Positions 34,119 through 42,615 of a DNA stretch of 64,000 nucleotides are shown here, piece after piece. The position numbers and the translations under genes were made by a program. Under the pieces are notes generated by a model that searched no databases, had not been told where the DNA came from, and was given only the letters and a program-made list of their open reading frames with translations. The number at the start of each line of letters is the position of its first letter. Positions within the stretch are counted from its first letter, which is position 1. Source of the DNA: Pontibacter burrus (GTDB lineage Bacteria > Bacteroidota > Bacteroidia > Cytophagales > Hymenobacteraceae); assembly GCF_010686685.1 (NCBI RefSeq), contig NZ_JAAGWD010000004.1, positions 248,001 through 312,000 on the forward strand, given 5' to 3'.

Positions 34119-34763
34119 ATGACAACAGAAAACACACCCAATGTAATTACGCCGGCACACCTGGCCCAGGCCATGGACTATAGTGCCTACGTAGCCTTAA
34201 CAGAACAACTGCTGGCCGAAAATAAAACAACAGGTACCAACCATTCTCCCGACCTGGTAGAGTATACCCGCATGAACCTACACCGCATGCGCCGCGGCGA
34301 AAAAACCGCTGTGCTGACAGACGAAATGCTGGATGCCCTGAAAAATGTAAACCGCAAAATGGTGTGGCTGGTGATAACCGAAGCCTGGTGTGGCGATGCC
34401 GCGCAAAACCTGCCCGGTCTTGTTAAAATTGCCGATGCCAGCCCGCTGATAGAAGTAAAACTGCTGCTTCGCGATGAGCACCTGGATGTAATGGATGCCT
34501 ACCTGACCAACGGTGGCCGCTCCATACCAAAACTAATCGCGCTGGATGCAGAGACCCTGGAAGAACTGGGTACCTGGGGGCCGCGACCAGAACCGGCACA
34601 ACAACTGGTGCTGGATGCCAAGGAGCAGAAAATGGATTTTAAGGAAATGGCTGAAAAGCTGCATGGCTGGTATGGCAAAGATCGTAGCCGCACACTGCAG
34701 CAGGAGTTTATTCCATTGATAAAAGCCTGGGCTACAGCCGATGAAACTATAGCAAACAGCTAG
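34119..34763 (+). CDS. Thioredoxin-fold protein with a single active-site Cys (WCGDA)
   Basis: 214 residues, cytoplasmic. A thioredoxin fold is suggested by VWLVITEAWCGDAAQNLPGL, the following IEVKLLLRDEHLDVMDAYL, and the cis-Pro loop RSIPKLIAL. The classical CxxC is reduced to C-G-D-A, leaving only one Cys, which is normal for this Bacteroidota subgroup as I remember it. It is therefore unlikely to act as a disulfide oxidoreductase in the usual way. A strong terminator follows. Confidence 0.8.
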   Translation: MTTENTPNVITPAHLAQAMDYSAYVALTEQLLAENKTTGTNHSPDLVEYTRMNLHRMRRGEKTAVLTDEMLDALKNVNRKMVWLVITEAWCGDAAQNLPGLVKIADASPLIEVKLLLRDEHLDVMDAYLTNGGRSIPKLIALDAETLEELGTWGPRPEPAQQLVLDAKEQKMDFKEMAEKLHGWYGKDRSRTLQQEFIPLIKAWATADETIANS

Positions 34764-34771
34764 AATACCGC

Positions 34772-34827
34772 ACAACTATAAAACAAAAAGGCGACACACT
34801 GGTGTCGCCTTTTTGTTTTATAGTTGT
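34772..34827. terminator. Bidirectional terminator with 26-bp perfect arms
   Basis: Arms 34772-34797 and 34802-34827 are exact complements, loop of 4 bases. GC core AAAAGGCGACAC; the outer part of each arm is ACAACTATAAAAC, containing the AACTATAA variant of the dispersed palindrome. Convergent genes on both sides. Confidence 0.92.
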
Positions 34828-34837
34828 TTATGCCCGG

Positions 34838-36802
34838 TTACTGAACGGGTGCTGCTAGTAGCGGAGTACGTAATTTTACATAGTCCATCCGGTCACCGAT
34901 TTGTAGTTGGTGCACAACATCCATGCCTTCCACAACTTTAGCAAAAATGGTGTAACGGCCATCCAGGTGCGGAGTAGGTGAGTGCGTAATAAACCATTGG
35001 TTGCTCTCGGTATCTTTCCCTGCCGATGCCATGCCTACATAGCCTTCGCGGTAATTTAAAGGAGCAAACTCAGACCGGATAGAATATTCGGAGCTTCCCC
35101 AGCCGTCGCCGCGTTTATCACCACCCTGCGCCACAAAGTTTGGCACTACCCGGTGGAAGAATAAGCCATCAAAGAAATTCTTGTTAAGCAGCTCTACAAA
35201 GTTAGCCACCGAGCCCGGGGCATCTTCTACAAACAGCTGCAACACGATCACGCCTTTGCTTGTACGGATCTCTACCTGCTGGTCTTTTGGTATGCTGGTT
35301 ACCAGTGCCCAGTTAATAGGGTGGGTGAAAGGGTTTTCAGGAGTTGCGGTTTCCTTATCGTTCAGGAAATCTATGGTTCGCTGCAGTTCTATGTTGGTCT
35401 CCATGTCGCGGGGCAGCTGTAGTTTTTGCTGTGCCTCCGTCAGGAAACTATAGTTGCTGTAGTGGCTGCGCAGGTTCAGCTTCGGATCGCGGATAGCGCC
35501 GGCGGCCATACCTACCAGGGCCACATCGCCCGAACCTACCGCCTTCCGGAAGATCTGTGCAAAATCCGCTTCCAGCGCTGTTGGGAAGTCGGACTGCGTG
35601 CGCATCAGCAGCAGGGCATCCATGCCGGTGGTAGAGATAACCGGTTGTTTAGCCGCAAACATAGCCTCAGAAATAAACTTATAGTTGTTGAAATCACCTG
35701 CCAGCGCTTTCAGGAACTGGGCTTTATCGTAAGGGTCGGTTGCGTTCTGGAAGTAGCTCTTGTAGCGCTCACTCAGCATACCCCGCGCCGGGCTGTTGCG
35801 CAGAATCACCCAGATCACGTTGCCACGCACACGGGCATTAGTCAGCTTTGGCAGTATCTGCTGCATATCCGTTGTGTTGATGCCCGCATAATTAGCTACC
35901 AGAAACTCCGATGTTGCCACTGCTGTGTTTATGTTTTTATCCTGCAGCCCGGCAAGAAGGGCAGTTTTGATGTCGGCATAATCCAGGCCTGTCATGGAAC
36001 GGATGGCGCTTAACCGCACACGGTAATCCGGATCGCTCTGGGCTATGCCACTTAAAAGACCGGCCTTGCCAAGGGCGCGTACCTTTGCCAGTGCCTGTGT
36101 GGCAGCCATCCGTACATCTGCCGACGAATCGGAAGTAGCGGCATTCAGAAGTTCGTCGCGGAACGAAGTAAGGTCAACGCGTGGGGTACGGGCCAGAAAG
36201 TTTGCTGCGGCCAGGCGGGTTTCGTAAGGGTATGCTTCAGATAGAAATTTTGCTCCCAGCGCAAGGCTCTGTTCGGAGTGTTGCTGGCGTATGCCGGCCC
36301 GGAAAAGTCCCCAGGCCTGCCCGCTTTGGGCGATCGGGTTGTTTGCCTTGTACGTTGCCAGAAAGTAAACGCCGGGCGGAGTAGCTATTTTGCCGAGTGC
36401 CTCCAGCATGCTGGCCTGCACTTTTGGCTTTGGTTCGTGTTCTATGTGGCTTATAAGTGCGTGCTCCGCTTTCGAATTCCCGGTTTGGCCAATGGCATAA
36501 GCAGCCGCAGAGCGCACAGCAGTAGATGTATCGGTAAGCAGGCTCAGCAGTTGCGGAAGGGCCAGCGAGTCCTGCACCGATGCGAATGCAAGGGCTGCCT
36601 CCTGTCGGTAAGTATACTTGCCGTGTTGCAGGTAAGGCAATAGGTCGGCGGTTTTGCGTTCGTCCTGTAAGGTATACAGTTGCTGCAGTTGCGGGTCAGC
36701 AAATTTATTCAGGCCGGCTGCAGGCTCAGCACTTTTTTGTGGCAGGTACTGGCAGGAGCTGAGCAGTAAGAGGCCCAGGCTCAACGCATAGAGTCTTTTC
36801 AT
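34838..36802 (-). CDS. Lipoprotein with HEAT repeats and C-terminal cyclophilin domain
   Basis: 654 residues. Lipobox LLLLSSC. Residues 30-450 are HEAT-type helical repeats (SVQDSLALPQLLSLLTDTST, AVRSAAAYAIGQTG, ADVRMAATQALAKV). Residues about 500-650 form a cyclophilin: VIVLQLFVEDAPGSVANFVEL, FFHRVVPNFVAQGGD, YVGMASAGKDTESNQWFIT, LDGRYTIFAKVVEGMDVV. The catalytic Arg (FFHRV) and Gln (AQGG) are present, so prolyl isomerase activity is likely. Anchored in the periplasm; it may help fold outer-membrane proteins (inference). Confidence 0.92.
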   Translation of the reverse strand: MKRLYALSLGLLLLSSCQYLPQKSAEPAAGLNKFADPQLQQLYTLQDERKTADLLPYLQHGKYTYRQEAALAFASVQDSLALPQLLSLLTDTSTAVRSAAAYAIGQTGNSKAEHALISHIEHEPKPKVQASMLEALGKIATPPGVYFLATYKANNPIAQSGQAWGLFRAGIRQQHSEQSLALGAKFLSEAYPYETRLAAANFLARTPRVDLTSFRDELLNAATSDSSADVRMAATQALAKVRALGKAGLLSGIAQSDPDYRVRLSAIRSMTGLDYADIKTALLAGLQDKNINTAVATSEFLVANYAGINTTDMQQILPKLTNARVRGNVIWVILRNSPARGMLSERYKSYFQNATDPYDKAQFLKALAGDFNNYKFISEAMFAAKQPVISTTGMDALLLMRTQSDFPTALEADFAQIFRKAVGSGDVALVGMAAGAIRDPKLNLRSHYSNYSFLTEAQQKLQLPRDMETNIELQRTIDFLNDKETATPENPFTHPINWALVTSIPKDQQVEIRTSKGVIVLQLFVEDAPGSVANFVELLNKNFFDGLFFHRVVPNFVAQGGDKRGDGWGSSEYSIRSEFAPLNYREGYVGMASAGKDTESNQWFITHSPTPHLDGRYTIFAKVVEGMDVVHQLQIGDRMDYVKLRTPLLAAPVQ

Positions 36803-36932
36803 GTGTGTTGTTGTTGAGTGCCTGAATATACTAAAATCAGCGGAAACTGCTCGTAACCGATGCTTCTAAATGCGGTTTCGATTTTGTACTAAACTATAAA
36901 ATAGCTATATTTAACGTGATTACATATCATTT

Positions 36933-37421
36933 ATGCAAGAAGTACATTTTAGATTATTTAAAGTAAATCACGCTGACGAACTGAAAGCAAAGCAGCGCAC
37001 TACCTTAATGGCGGTATTGTTGTTACTGCTGCAGCTCGGTTTATTTGCTTACCTGGTTATCACAAAAGGCTTTACCTATAGTTTTCTTGGTTTATACTTA
37101 TTACACCTGGTAGTTTTTTTACTGCTGTTGGTGCGTATCTGGTTTTACCGGCATCCGGAGTTCCGAGGACATGTGACGGTTACAGGCCAGGGCGTGCGCT
37201 ACCGCACAGGTCTTTTTAAAAAGGAGCAGGAGTTTGACTGGGCCGAAGTAGATGTAATGCGCCTGGAGCCTACCAATGTGCTGTTCATACTTAAAAACGA
37301 AGAGCAACACCTGGTGCGACTGTCTAAACTGCGCGACGAGGCCGCACTTAAAAAGGCAAAACAAAAGCTTGAAGCAATAGCCTTTCATAAAAATATTTCC
37401 ATTACCCGGAGCGCTTTGTAA
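36933..37421 (+). CDS. Two-helix membrane protein with PH-like domain, copy A
   Basis: 162 residues: short N-terminus, two membrane helices (LMAVLLLLLQLGLFAYLVI and GLYLLHLVVFLLLLVRIWF), then a 90-residue cytoplasmic beta domain (FRGHVTVTGQGVRYRTGLFKK, FDWAEVDVMRLEPTNVLFIL) of the bacterial PH/YcxB sort. Its stop codon touches the ATG of the next gene (TAAATG), and the two share the same layout. Confidence 0.65.
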   Translation: MQEVHFRLFKVNHADELKAKQRTTLMAVLLLLLQLGLFAYLVITKGFTYSFLGLYLLHLVVFLLLLVRIWFYRHPEFRGHVTVTGQGVRYRTGLFKKEQEFDWAEVDVMRLEPTNVLFILKNEEQHLVRLSKLRDEAALKKAKQKLEAIAFHKNISITRSAL

Positions 37422-37922
37422 ATGTTTGTATCCCTACATAGCAGGCGACAACTTGCCCAAATAAAGCGAAATCTGTTTTTGCTCAGTCTGTTTTTGCTGG
37501 GCGGTGGCGGATTTGCTATAGTTCGGGAAATGCTGTGGCTTGATGCAATGCGGCCGGGATGGCTGGTAGCGGCAACCTTGCTGGTGCTGGCTGGCGCTGC
37601 AGGCCTGGCCATATGTGCAAACCTGATTCCGCTACGGGAAACTTACTTTTCCATGAACTCGTCGAGGCTGGGCTACCGGCTTACCTTTTTTGGCCGCAAA
37701 CAGGAACTGTTCTGGACACAGATCCGGGCAGTAATGTTAACCGACGAGAAAGTAGTGTTCGAGCTTCGCAACGAGAAAGAACTGGTGATGCCGCTCCATC
37801 ATATCCCGGATTCTAAAATAGCCCGCCACATACAGGCAAGTATCAGCCTGGCAGCTATGGAGCAAAACATAAAGGTAAACGGCGTGCTGGCACAAGGAAA
37901 AGCCCGGTTGCAGCAAGCTTAA
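37422..37922 (+). CDS. Two-helix membrane protein with PH-like domain, copy B
   Basis: 166 residues with the same architecture as the preceding gene: two helices (KRNLFLLSLFLLGGGGFAIV and WLVAATLLVLAGAAGLAI) followed by YFSMNSSRLGYRLTFFGRKQ and FWTQIRAVMLTDEKVVFEL, which align with copy A by pattern. Probably an old tandem duplication forming a heteromeric pair. Function not recognised. Confidence 0.65.
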   Translation: MFVSLHSRRQLAQIKRNLFLLSLFLLGGGGFAIVREMLWLDAMRPGWLVAATLLVLAGAAGLAICANLIPLRETYFSMNSSRLGYRLTFFGRKQELFWTQIRAVMLTDEKVVFELRNEKELVMPLHHIPDSKIARHIQASISLAAMEQNIKVNGVLAQGKARLQQA

Positions 37923-38030
37923 TATCCCTGCCATAACTATAGCTATAGTTGCTGAAGCTGACTTTATCAGCCTGTATTATCCCGAGGCTGGTCATCTTAT
38001 AAATGGCATAAGTTATAGCGTATGTAAATT

Positions 38031-38441
38031 ATGAAATACCTCGGTCTAACAGGTTTATTAATCCTAATCCCTTTTGTCGTATTTAGTCAATCAAGAAAGT
38101 TTACCGATGCTGACATCAATAATAGTGGTGCCATTAAGTTGGTATTTGTTACTACGGTTAATGAAGCTCGGGAACTTGCAGATAAAGATATTAAGAATGA
38201 GATGCCATTTCTATTGCTCCGAAGTGGAATAGCACCTGTTGTGTATGATAAAGACAGCAGTTTTGAAAGTAAGTATAATGTCTTCTACTTTGAAGATGGC
38301 TGTACAGGTCCCGACTATAGTTTAACGGAAGAGTATAACTTCGTTATCCTTGACTACCTACAAAGGACTTACGGGAATGAATGGAAAAGAAAAGTAAGGA
38401 AGGATGTAGTAGGATATAGAAAGTGGAAAAGCAAGAAATAA
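38031..38441 (+). CDS. Secreted FEKKY-domain-like protein
   Basis: 136 residues with signal peptide LTGLLILIPFVVFSQ. The second half, FESKYNVFYFEDGCTGPD, EYNFVILDYLQRTYGNEW and VVGYRKWKSKK, follows the FEKKY domain pattern (Y-G-V, single Cys, YN, L..YG..W, closing WK). Lower GC and different codon use from its neighbours (many AAA, TTT, ATT), which may reflect recent transfer. Function unknown. Confidence 0.65.
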   Translation: MKYLGLTGLLILIPFVVFSQSRKFTDADINNSGAIKLVFVTTVNEARELADKDIKNEMPFLLLRSGIAPVVYDKDSSFESKYNVFYFEDGCTGPDYSLTEEYNFVILDYLQRTYGNEWKRKVRKDVVGYRKWKSKK

Positions 38442-38571
38442 AACAACTATAACCACATCTAAACGTCATTTATACGATCTTATATTAGCACGCTGCACCG
38501 TATCATTTCCTGTCCTGCTATAGTTTCCTATACTATAGTTTGCCAACTTTGCGTCCTGAATCTGAATCTGG

Positions 38572-39747
38572 ATGGAAAAGCAGGAGACTAAAGTTTATGG
38601 GTTGCAATTCGGGCTGCTTTGCCTGAGTTCGTTCCTGTTCTTCGCCAGCTTTAATATGATCATTCCGGAGCTGCCCGATTACCTCACCAGCCTGGGCGGC
38701 GCAGAATACAAAGGCCTTATCATTTCACTTTTTACCCTTACAGCAGGGCTCTCCAGGCCTTTCAGCGGGCAACTGGCCGATAAAGTAGGCCGCATACCGG
38801 TAATGGTAGTAGGCGGGGCAGTATGCATCCTCTGCGGTTTCCTGTATCCTGTAACCGGCTCGGTAGCTGCTTTTCTGCTGCTGCGTTTTGTGCATGGCTT
38901 CTCTACGGGGTTTACGCCTACTGGCACAGCCGCCTATGTGGCCGATATTATACCGGTACAAAGGCGCGGCGAAGCTACCGGTTTGCTAGGGTTGTGCGGT
39001 AGTCTGGGCATGGCGGCTGGTCCGGCAGTGGGCGGCGCTATCGCGAATCAGTTCTCCCTGGATGTGATGTTCTACACTTCGTCGCTGGCTGCTTTTTTAT
39101 CGGTGGCGGTGGTGGCGCGCATGAAGGAAACCGTGCAGGATACGCACCGTTTCCGGATGGGGCTGCTGCGCATATCGCGGAGCGAGTTATTTGAGCCGCG
39201 TGTGATAGCGCCATCAGTCGTACTGTTCTTTACTGTTTTCTCTTTTGGCATTATCCTTACCGTAGTTCCCGACTTCAGCGAGCACCTGGGTGTTCGTAAC
39301 AAAGGGCTCTTTTTTATGAGCTTTACGTTGGCCTCGCTGGCTATCCGGTTTGTGGCCGGGCGGGTATCCGATAAATACGGGCGCGTGATCGTGTTGCGGG
39401 TTAGCTCGCTGGTGTTGTTGCTGGCTATGGTGGCGCTTGGTATGGCATCAAATGTTACGGAGTTGCTGCTGGCAGGCGTGTTGTTCGGGGTAGGGCAGGG
39501 CATGAACTCACCTACCGTTTTTGCCTGGACCATAGACCTGAGCCACGAGGCGCACCGTGGCCGCGCAATGGCTACGATGTATATTGCCATGGAAGCCGGT
39601 ATCGGTATCGGGGCACTTTGCTCGGGCTGGCTATATAACAACAATGCCGATAACTTCCGGATGGTGTTCTGGTCGGGGGCAGCTGTTACGCTGCTGGCAT
39701 TGCTTTACCTGCTGTTCTTCGTAAAAGCCACCTCACGAAAATTCTAA
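38572..39747 (+). CDS. Major facilitator superfamily transporter
   Basis: 391 residues, twelve membrane helices. The MFS loop 2-3 motif is GQLADKVGRIPVMVVGG, and its counterpart in the second half is GRVSDKYGRVIVL. The motif GFSTGFTPTGTAAYVADIIPVQRRGEA spans helices 4-5 and resembles drug-proton antiporters. Substrate not predictable. Monocistronic. Confidence 0.9.
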   Translation: MEKQETKVYGLQFGLLCLSSFLFFASFNMIIPELPDYLTSLGGAEYKGLIISLFTLTAGLSRPFSGQLADKVGRIPVMVVGGAVCILCGFLYPVTGSVAAFLLLRFVHGFSTGFTPTGTAAYVADIIPVQRRGEATGLLGLCGSLGMAAGPAVGGAIANQFSLDVMFYTSSLAAFLSVAVVARMKETVQDTHRFRMGLLRISRSELFEPRVIAPSVVLFFTVFSFGIILTVVPDFSEHLGVRNKGLFFMSFTLASLAIRFVAGRVSDKYGRVIVLRVSSLVLLLAMVALGMASNVTELLLAGVLFGVGQGMNSPTVFAWTIDLSHEAHRGRAMATMYIAMEAGIGIGALCSGWLYNNNADNFRMVFWSGAAVTLLALLYLLFFVKATSRKF

Positions 39748-40135
39748 ATTTACCCTTCTCTTTTCCTGTTTTAAAGGCTGTGCTTATGCTTAAAGTAGAG
39801 CATTAAACATGATATGTTATAGTTTATTAATTGTATTATTTAAATAATAGATACTGTGGTCTGTATGTCTTAACTATAGATGGTGTGATATGCTTATTGT
39901 TATAAAACTATAGTTCAGCTGTCTTTAAAGCCGTTAAAGTAATAGCGATCTATAGTTTGTGTCAGGTTTTACAGAGGTGTAGGATAGGATATTTTTGATG
40001 CAATAGCTTGACCTTATATAGTGTTTTTCGTAAAGGTAGATTAATACGCGCTGCTATAGTTGTGTAACTATAGTTGCCTGTAATGCAAAACCTGCAGAGG
40101 CAATGCAAATTTATTACGAACCAAAACTGCAGACT
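39748..40135. other. Spacer rich in CTATAG motifs
   Basis: About 390 bases without a gene. At least six CTATAG/TATAGTT motifs (39875, 39907, 39951, 40055, 40069 among them), A/T-rich, no strong hairpin. It contains the promoter region of the first of three lipoprotein genes. Confidence 0.5.
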
Positions 40136-41203
40136 ATGAAAAAACTTAAACTCTCCCTATTATTTATTGCAGCCCTTTTTCTGTATAGTTGTAGCGACGA
40201 CGAAACCATTTTTGCTGATCGTGAAAGTGGCCGGAGCGGCAAGGCAACTGTGTGCGATAACCTGACCTTTGAAAACGAAAAAGCCGGAACCTATATCAAA
40301 CAGATCAGCACCGAAAACGGGTATGGCCCCATTCGTGTACATGCCCGCGCACGCAACAGCAAAGGCGAATACATGAGCCAGAACCGTGCTATGATCTTCG
40401 ATTCTCAGAACCCTACCGGCGATGATGCCGACCTGTACACTTCGGACTGGGGTAAGGTGCTGATCATACAGGAACTGGGCGAAGAAAACGAGCCGAACGA
40501 TAACCGCTGGGGTGGCGATATAACACTCACGTTCCCGGAAGCGGTAACCATGAAATCGATGCGGGTGCTGGATATTGACAACCGCGAAGGCGACAACGAA
40601 AACAACTCTTGGGTTTACCTGTACGATGCCTCGGGCAAAGAACTGCGCAAAACGCAACTGGTACCGCTTGGCGATAACAGCAAGCAAACCGTAGACCTGG
40701 GTAACACAAGCGGCGTGCACAAGCTGAAAGTGGTGCTGGATGGTGAAGGTATAGTTGGCTCTGCGGCTATCGATAACATTGCCTTTTGCTTTGCTGCCGA
40801 TGGTCCTGAAGAAGAAGAGAAATATGGCTGCACGGAGATAAGACGCTATTGGCTCGACCACTCCGACCCGGCTGCCAAGAACTATAACCGCGCCTGGAAT
40901 ACCTATGCCAAAGCCAAGTTCTACGACAGCGGCGAAACTTACCTGCAACTGCTGCAGCGCACGCCATCTAAAGGCAACCCTTACTTTATGCTGGCACAAC
41001 CTTACATCACAGCCCGCCTGAACATCCGTAGCGGCGCTTCCACTACTGCCGAAGTAGCCGATGCCCTTAGAGGAGCAGATGCTTACTTTAAAGGCAAAGC
41101 CGATATAGAAGTGGCGCAAGTACTGGTTTGGGCTGCCGTGCTGGACGCTTATAACAAAGGTGATATTGGCCCGGGCCGCTGTGCCGAATCTGATAAAGAA
41201 TAA
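40136..41203 (+). CDS. Surface lipoprotein, member 1 of a three-gene paralogous cluster
   Basis: 355 residues from the ATG at 40136; an upstream in-frame ATG gives no signal peptide. Lipobox LFLYSC followed by SDDET, a surface-export type tail. N-domain (about 35-225): LTFENEKAGTYIKQIS, NPTGDDADLYTSDWGKVLII, NDNRWGGDITLTFPEAV, VLDIDNREGDNENNSWVYLY, a beta sandwich that probably binds calcium. C-domain (about 235-350) begins GCTEIRRYWLDHSDP, a worn version of the GCTxTQGYWKNH unit found intact in member 3. Likely an adhesin-like or matrix protein. Confidence 0.78.
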   Translation: MKKLKLSLLFIAALFLYSCSDDETIFADRESGRSGKATVCDNLTFENEKAGTYIKQISTENGYGPIRVHARARNSKGEYMSQNRAMIFDSQNPTGDDADLYTSDWGKVLIIQELGEENEPNDNRWGGDITLTFPEAVTMKSMRVLDIDNREGDNENNSWVYLYDASGKELRKTQLVPLGDNSKQTVDLGNTSGVHKLKVVLDGEGIVGSAAIDNIAFCFAADGPEEEEKYGCTEIRRYWLDHSDPAAKNYNRAWNTYAKAKFYDSGETYLQLLQRTPSKGNPYFMLAQPYITARLNIRSGASTTAEVADALRGADAYFKGKADIEVAQVLVWAAVLDAYNKGDIGPGRCAESDKE

Positions 41204-41218
41204 TTTACCACCTGCCAT

Positions 41219-41256
41219 AACTATAAAGGGGAGCTTTCGGGCTCCCCTTTATAGTT
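41219..41256. terminator. Terminator with 16-bp perfect arms ending in AACTATAA
   Basis: Arms AACTATAAAGGGGAGC and GCTCCCCTTTATAGTT, loop TTTCGG. The outer ends are the dispersed motif. Confidence 0.9.
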
Positions 41257-41609
41257 AAAACCTGGAACTACCGGGGACTTAATGTTGCTTTACGGGAGCA
41301 TACCTGAAATTTTTTATAACATAGGATGAAGGGTATATACAGAAAGTATTTCGATGAAAATGTAAGCTGTGGGCTAGTAAGTGCAGTTTTCCGACATCTA
41401 TAATACAATTTTCATGATATGTACATTTTTTCATATCAGAAAAAAGTTGGCCTTATTTTTATTTTGCAACCATCTTTTTTTAAAACCCTCCCGTACAAGG
41501 TTGAAATGCTCTTAGCCAAGGGTGCATTTAAATACAATTTTTAGATCTATCAACCTACGTTGATACCCTGGCGACAGCATACTTTTTTTTACTTTTTACA
41601 TTAGTTGCC
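41257..41609. other. A/T-rich spacer between lipoprotein genes 1 and 2
   Basis: About 350 bases without a coding sequence. Long A/T runs near 41407-41470; contains only weak short palindromes. Unlike most spacers here, it has hardly any CTATAGTT. Confidence 0.5.
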
Positions 41610-42317
41610 ATGAGAACATTTATCTACACTCTTGCCCTTGCTTTTATCACCACCCTTACCATGTCCTGCGACCAGGAAACCGAAGCCGAAGTAAGTCCGC
41701 TTACCACCACAGCCACCAAAAATTTCGGAACCGTTCCGGGTACTACCATCCTTAACTTCTCAGAAACAACCGGCCCGCTAAGCCAGGTAATGGTTGTGAA
41801 AGACAGTTATACCACACTGCCGGTTAAAGTAACAGCTAAACAGCTAAGAAACGGAAAACCAGTTGGCGCTAACCTTGCGCTGGCCTATAACACAATGTCT
41901 CCGGATAAAAATAACGCCGGCTACAAAGCTGTAAACCAGGGCCCGTTCAGGTTAGGCAACGTGCTTACGATAGGTGATATGCGCGGCCCTAACAGTACCA
42001 TCCACAACAGAGGCGGAAGCATAGAGCTTGATTTCTCCAGTTTCGGAACTGTAGTTATGCGCGGCCTTTACATTGTAGATATCGAAGAGAACGAACGCGG
42101 CTCTACACTGGAACTGCTGGATGCTTCAGGTCGTGTGATTTACAAGAAAGAACTGCCTGTAACAGGAGCCTACAAGTTTCAGCCGCTGGTGCTGGAAGGT
42201 AACGGCGTATCGGGAGTGGCTAAGTTGCGCGTAAACTTTATAACCAAAGACGGACGTGGCGGATCAGGCGCTATTGATGTGATCCAGTTCTGCCCGGGCG
42301 GAGTTTGCCCAAGATAA
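41610..42317 (+). CDS. Surface lipoprotein, member 2 of the cluster (N-domain only)
   Basis: 235 residues. Lipobox ITTLTMSC then DQETEAE. The mature chain follows the same plan as the N-domain of the flanking genes: TTILNFSETTGPLSQVM, MRGLYIVDIEENERGSTLEL, GSGAIDVIQFCPG. It ends there, without the GYWKNH-type C-domain. The closing Cys pattern FCPGGVC parallels the FCFA/FCVT of the others. Confidence 0.72.
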   Translation: MRTFIYTLALAFITTLTMSCDQETEAEVSPLTTTATKNFGTVPGTTILNFSETTGPLSQVMVVKDSYTTLPVKVTAKQLRNGKPVGANLALAYNTMSPDKNNAGYKAVNQGPFRLGNVLTIGDMRGPNSTIHNRGGSIELDFSSFGTVVMRGLYIVDIEENERGSTLELLDASGRVIYKKELPVTGAYKFQPLVLEGNGVSGVAKLRVNFITKDGRGGSGAIDVIQFCPGGVCPR

Positions 42318-42340
42318 TATAGTTCAACAACTATAGCGAG

Positions 42341-42378
42341 AACCTCTCGGAGGATGGTAAACCATTCTTTGAGAGGTT
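42341..42378 (+). terminator. Terminator of lipoprotein gene 2
   Basis: AACCTCTC and GAGAGGTT arms with an inner ATGGT/ACCAT stem, followed by TTTTTTG. Confidence 0.75.
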
Positions 42379-42615
42379 TTTTGTTTTATAACTTTTTTGC
42401 GCAGGTAGTGCAGAGCGTTGCCTGGATAAAATTGTACTGCTTATCCTGTGTTATCATTAACTTATTTATCTATCTGAATATTTTTTTATAAAAACTAAAA
42501 CCACCTGTTGGTTTTTTAGTATGAATAAGGAGTGTAAATATTTTGTACTTTTTATATATGGCTACTTCTATATAAGTAGCGGTAATTTTTCACTCTAAAC
42601 GTTTAGTAACATACT

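Noticed and set aside
39072..39644. Minus-strand open frame of 190 codons
   Set aside because: Antisense to the MFS transporter, Ser/Thr/Asn-rich shadow sequence.
40160..41218. Long open frame of 352 codons on the minus strand
   Set aside because: Fully antisense to the lipoprotein at 40136-41203, which has a lipobox and a paralogue; the antisense protein has no recognisable motif.
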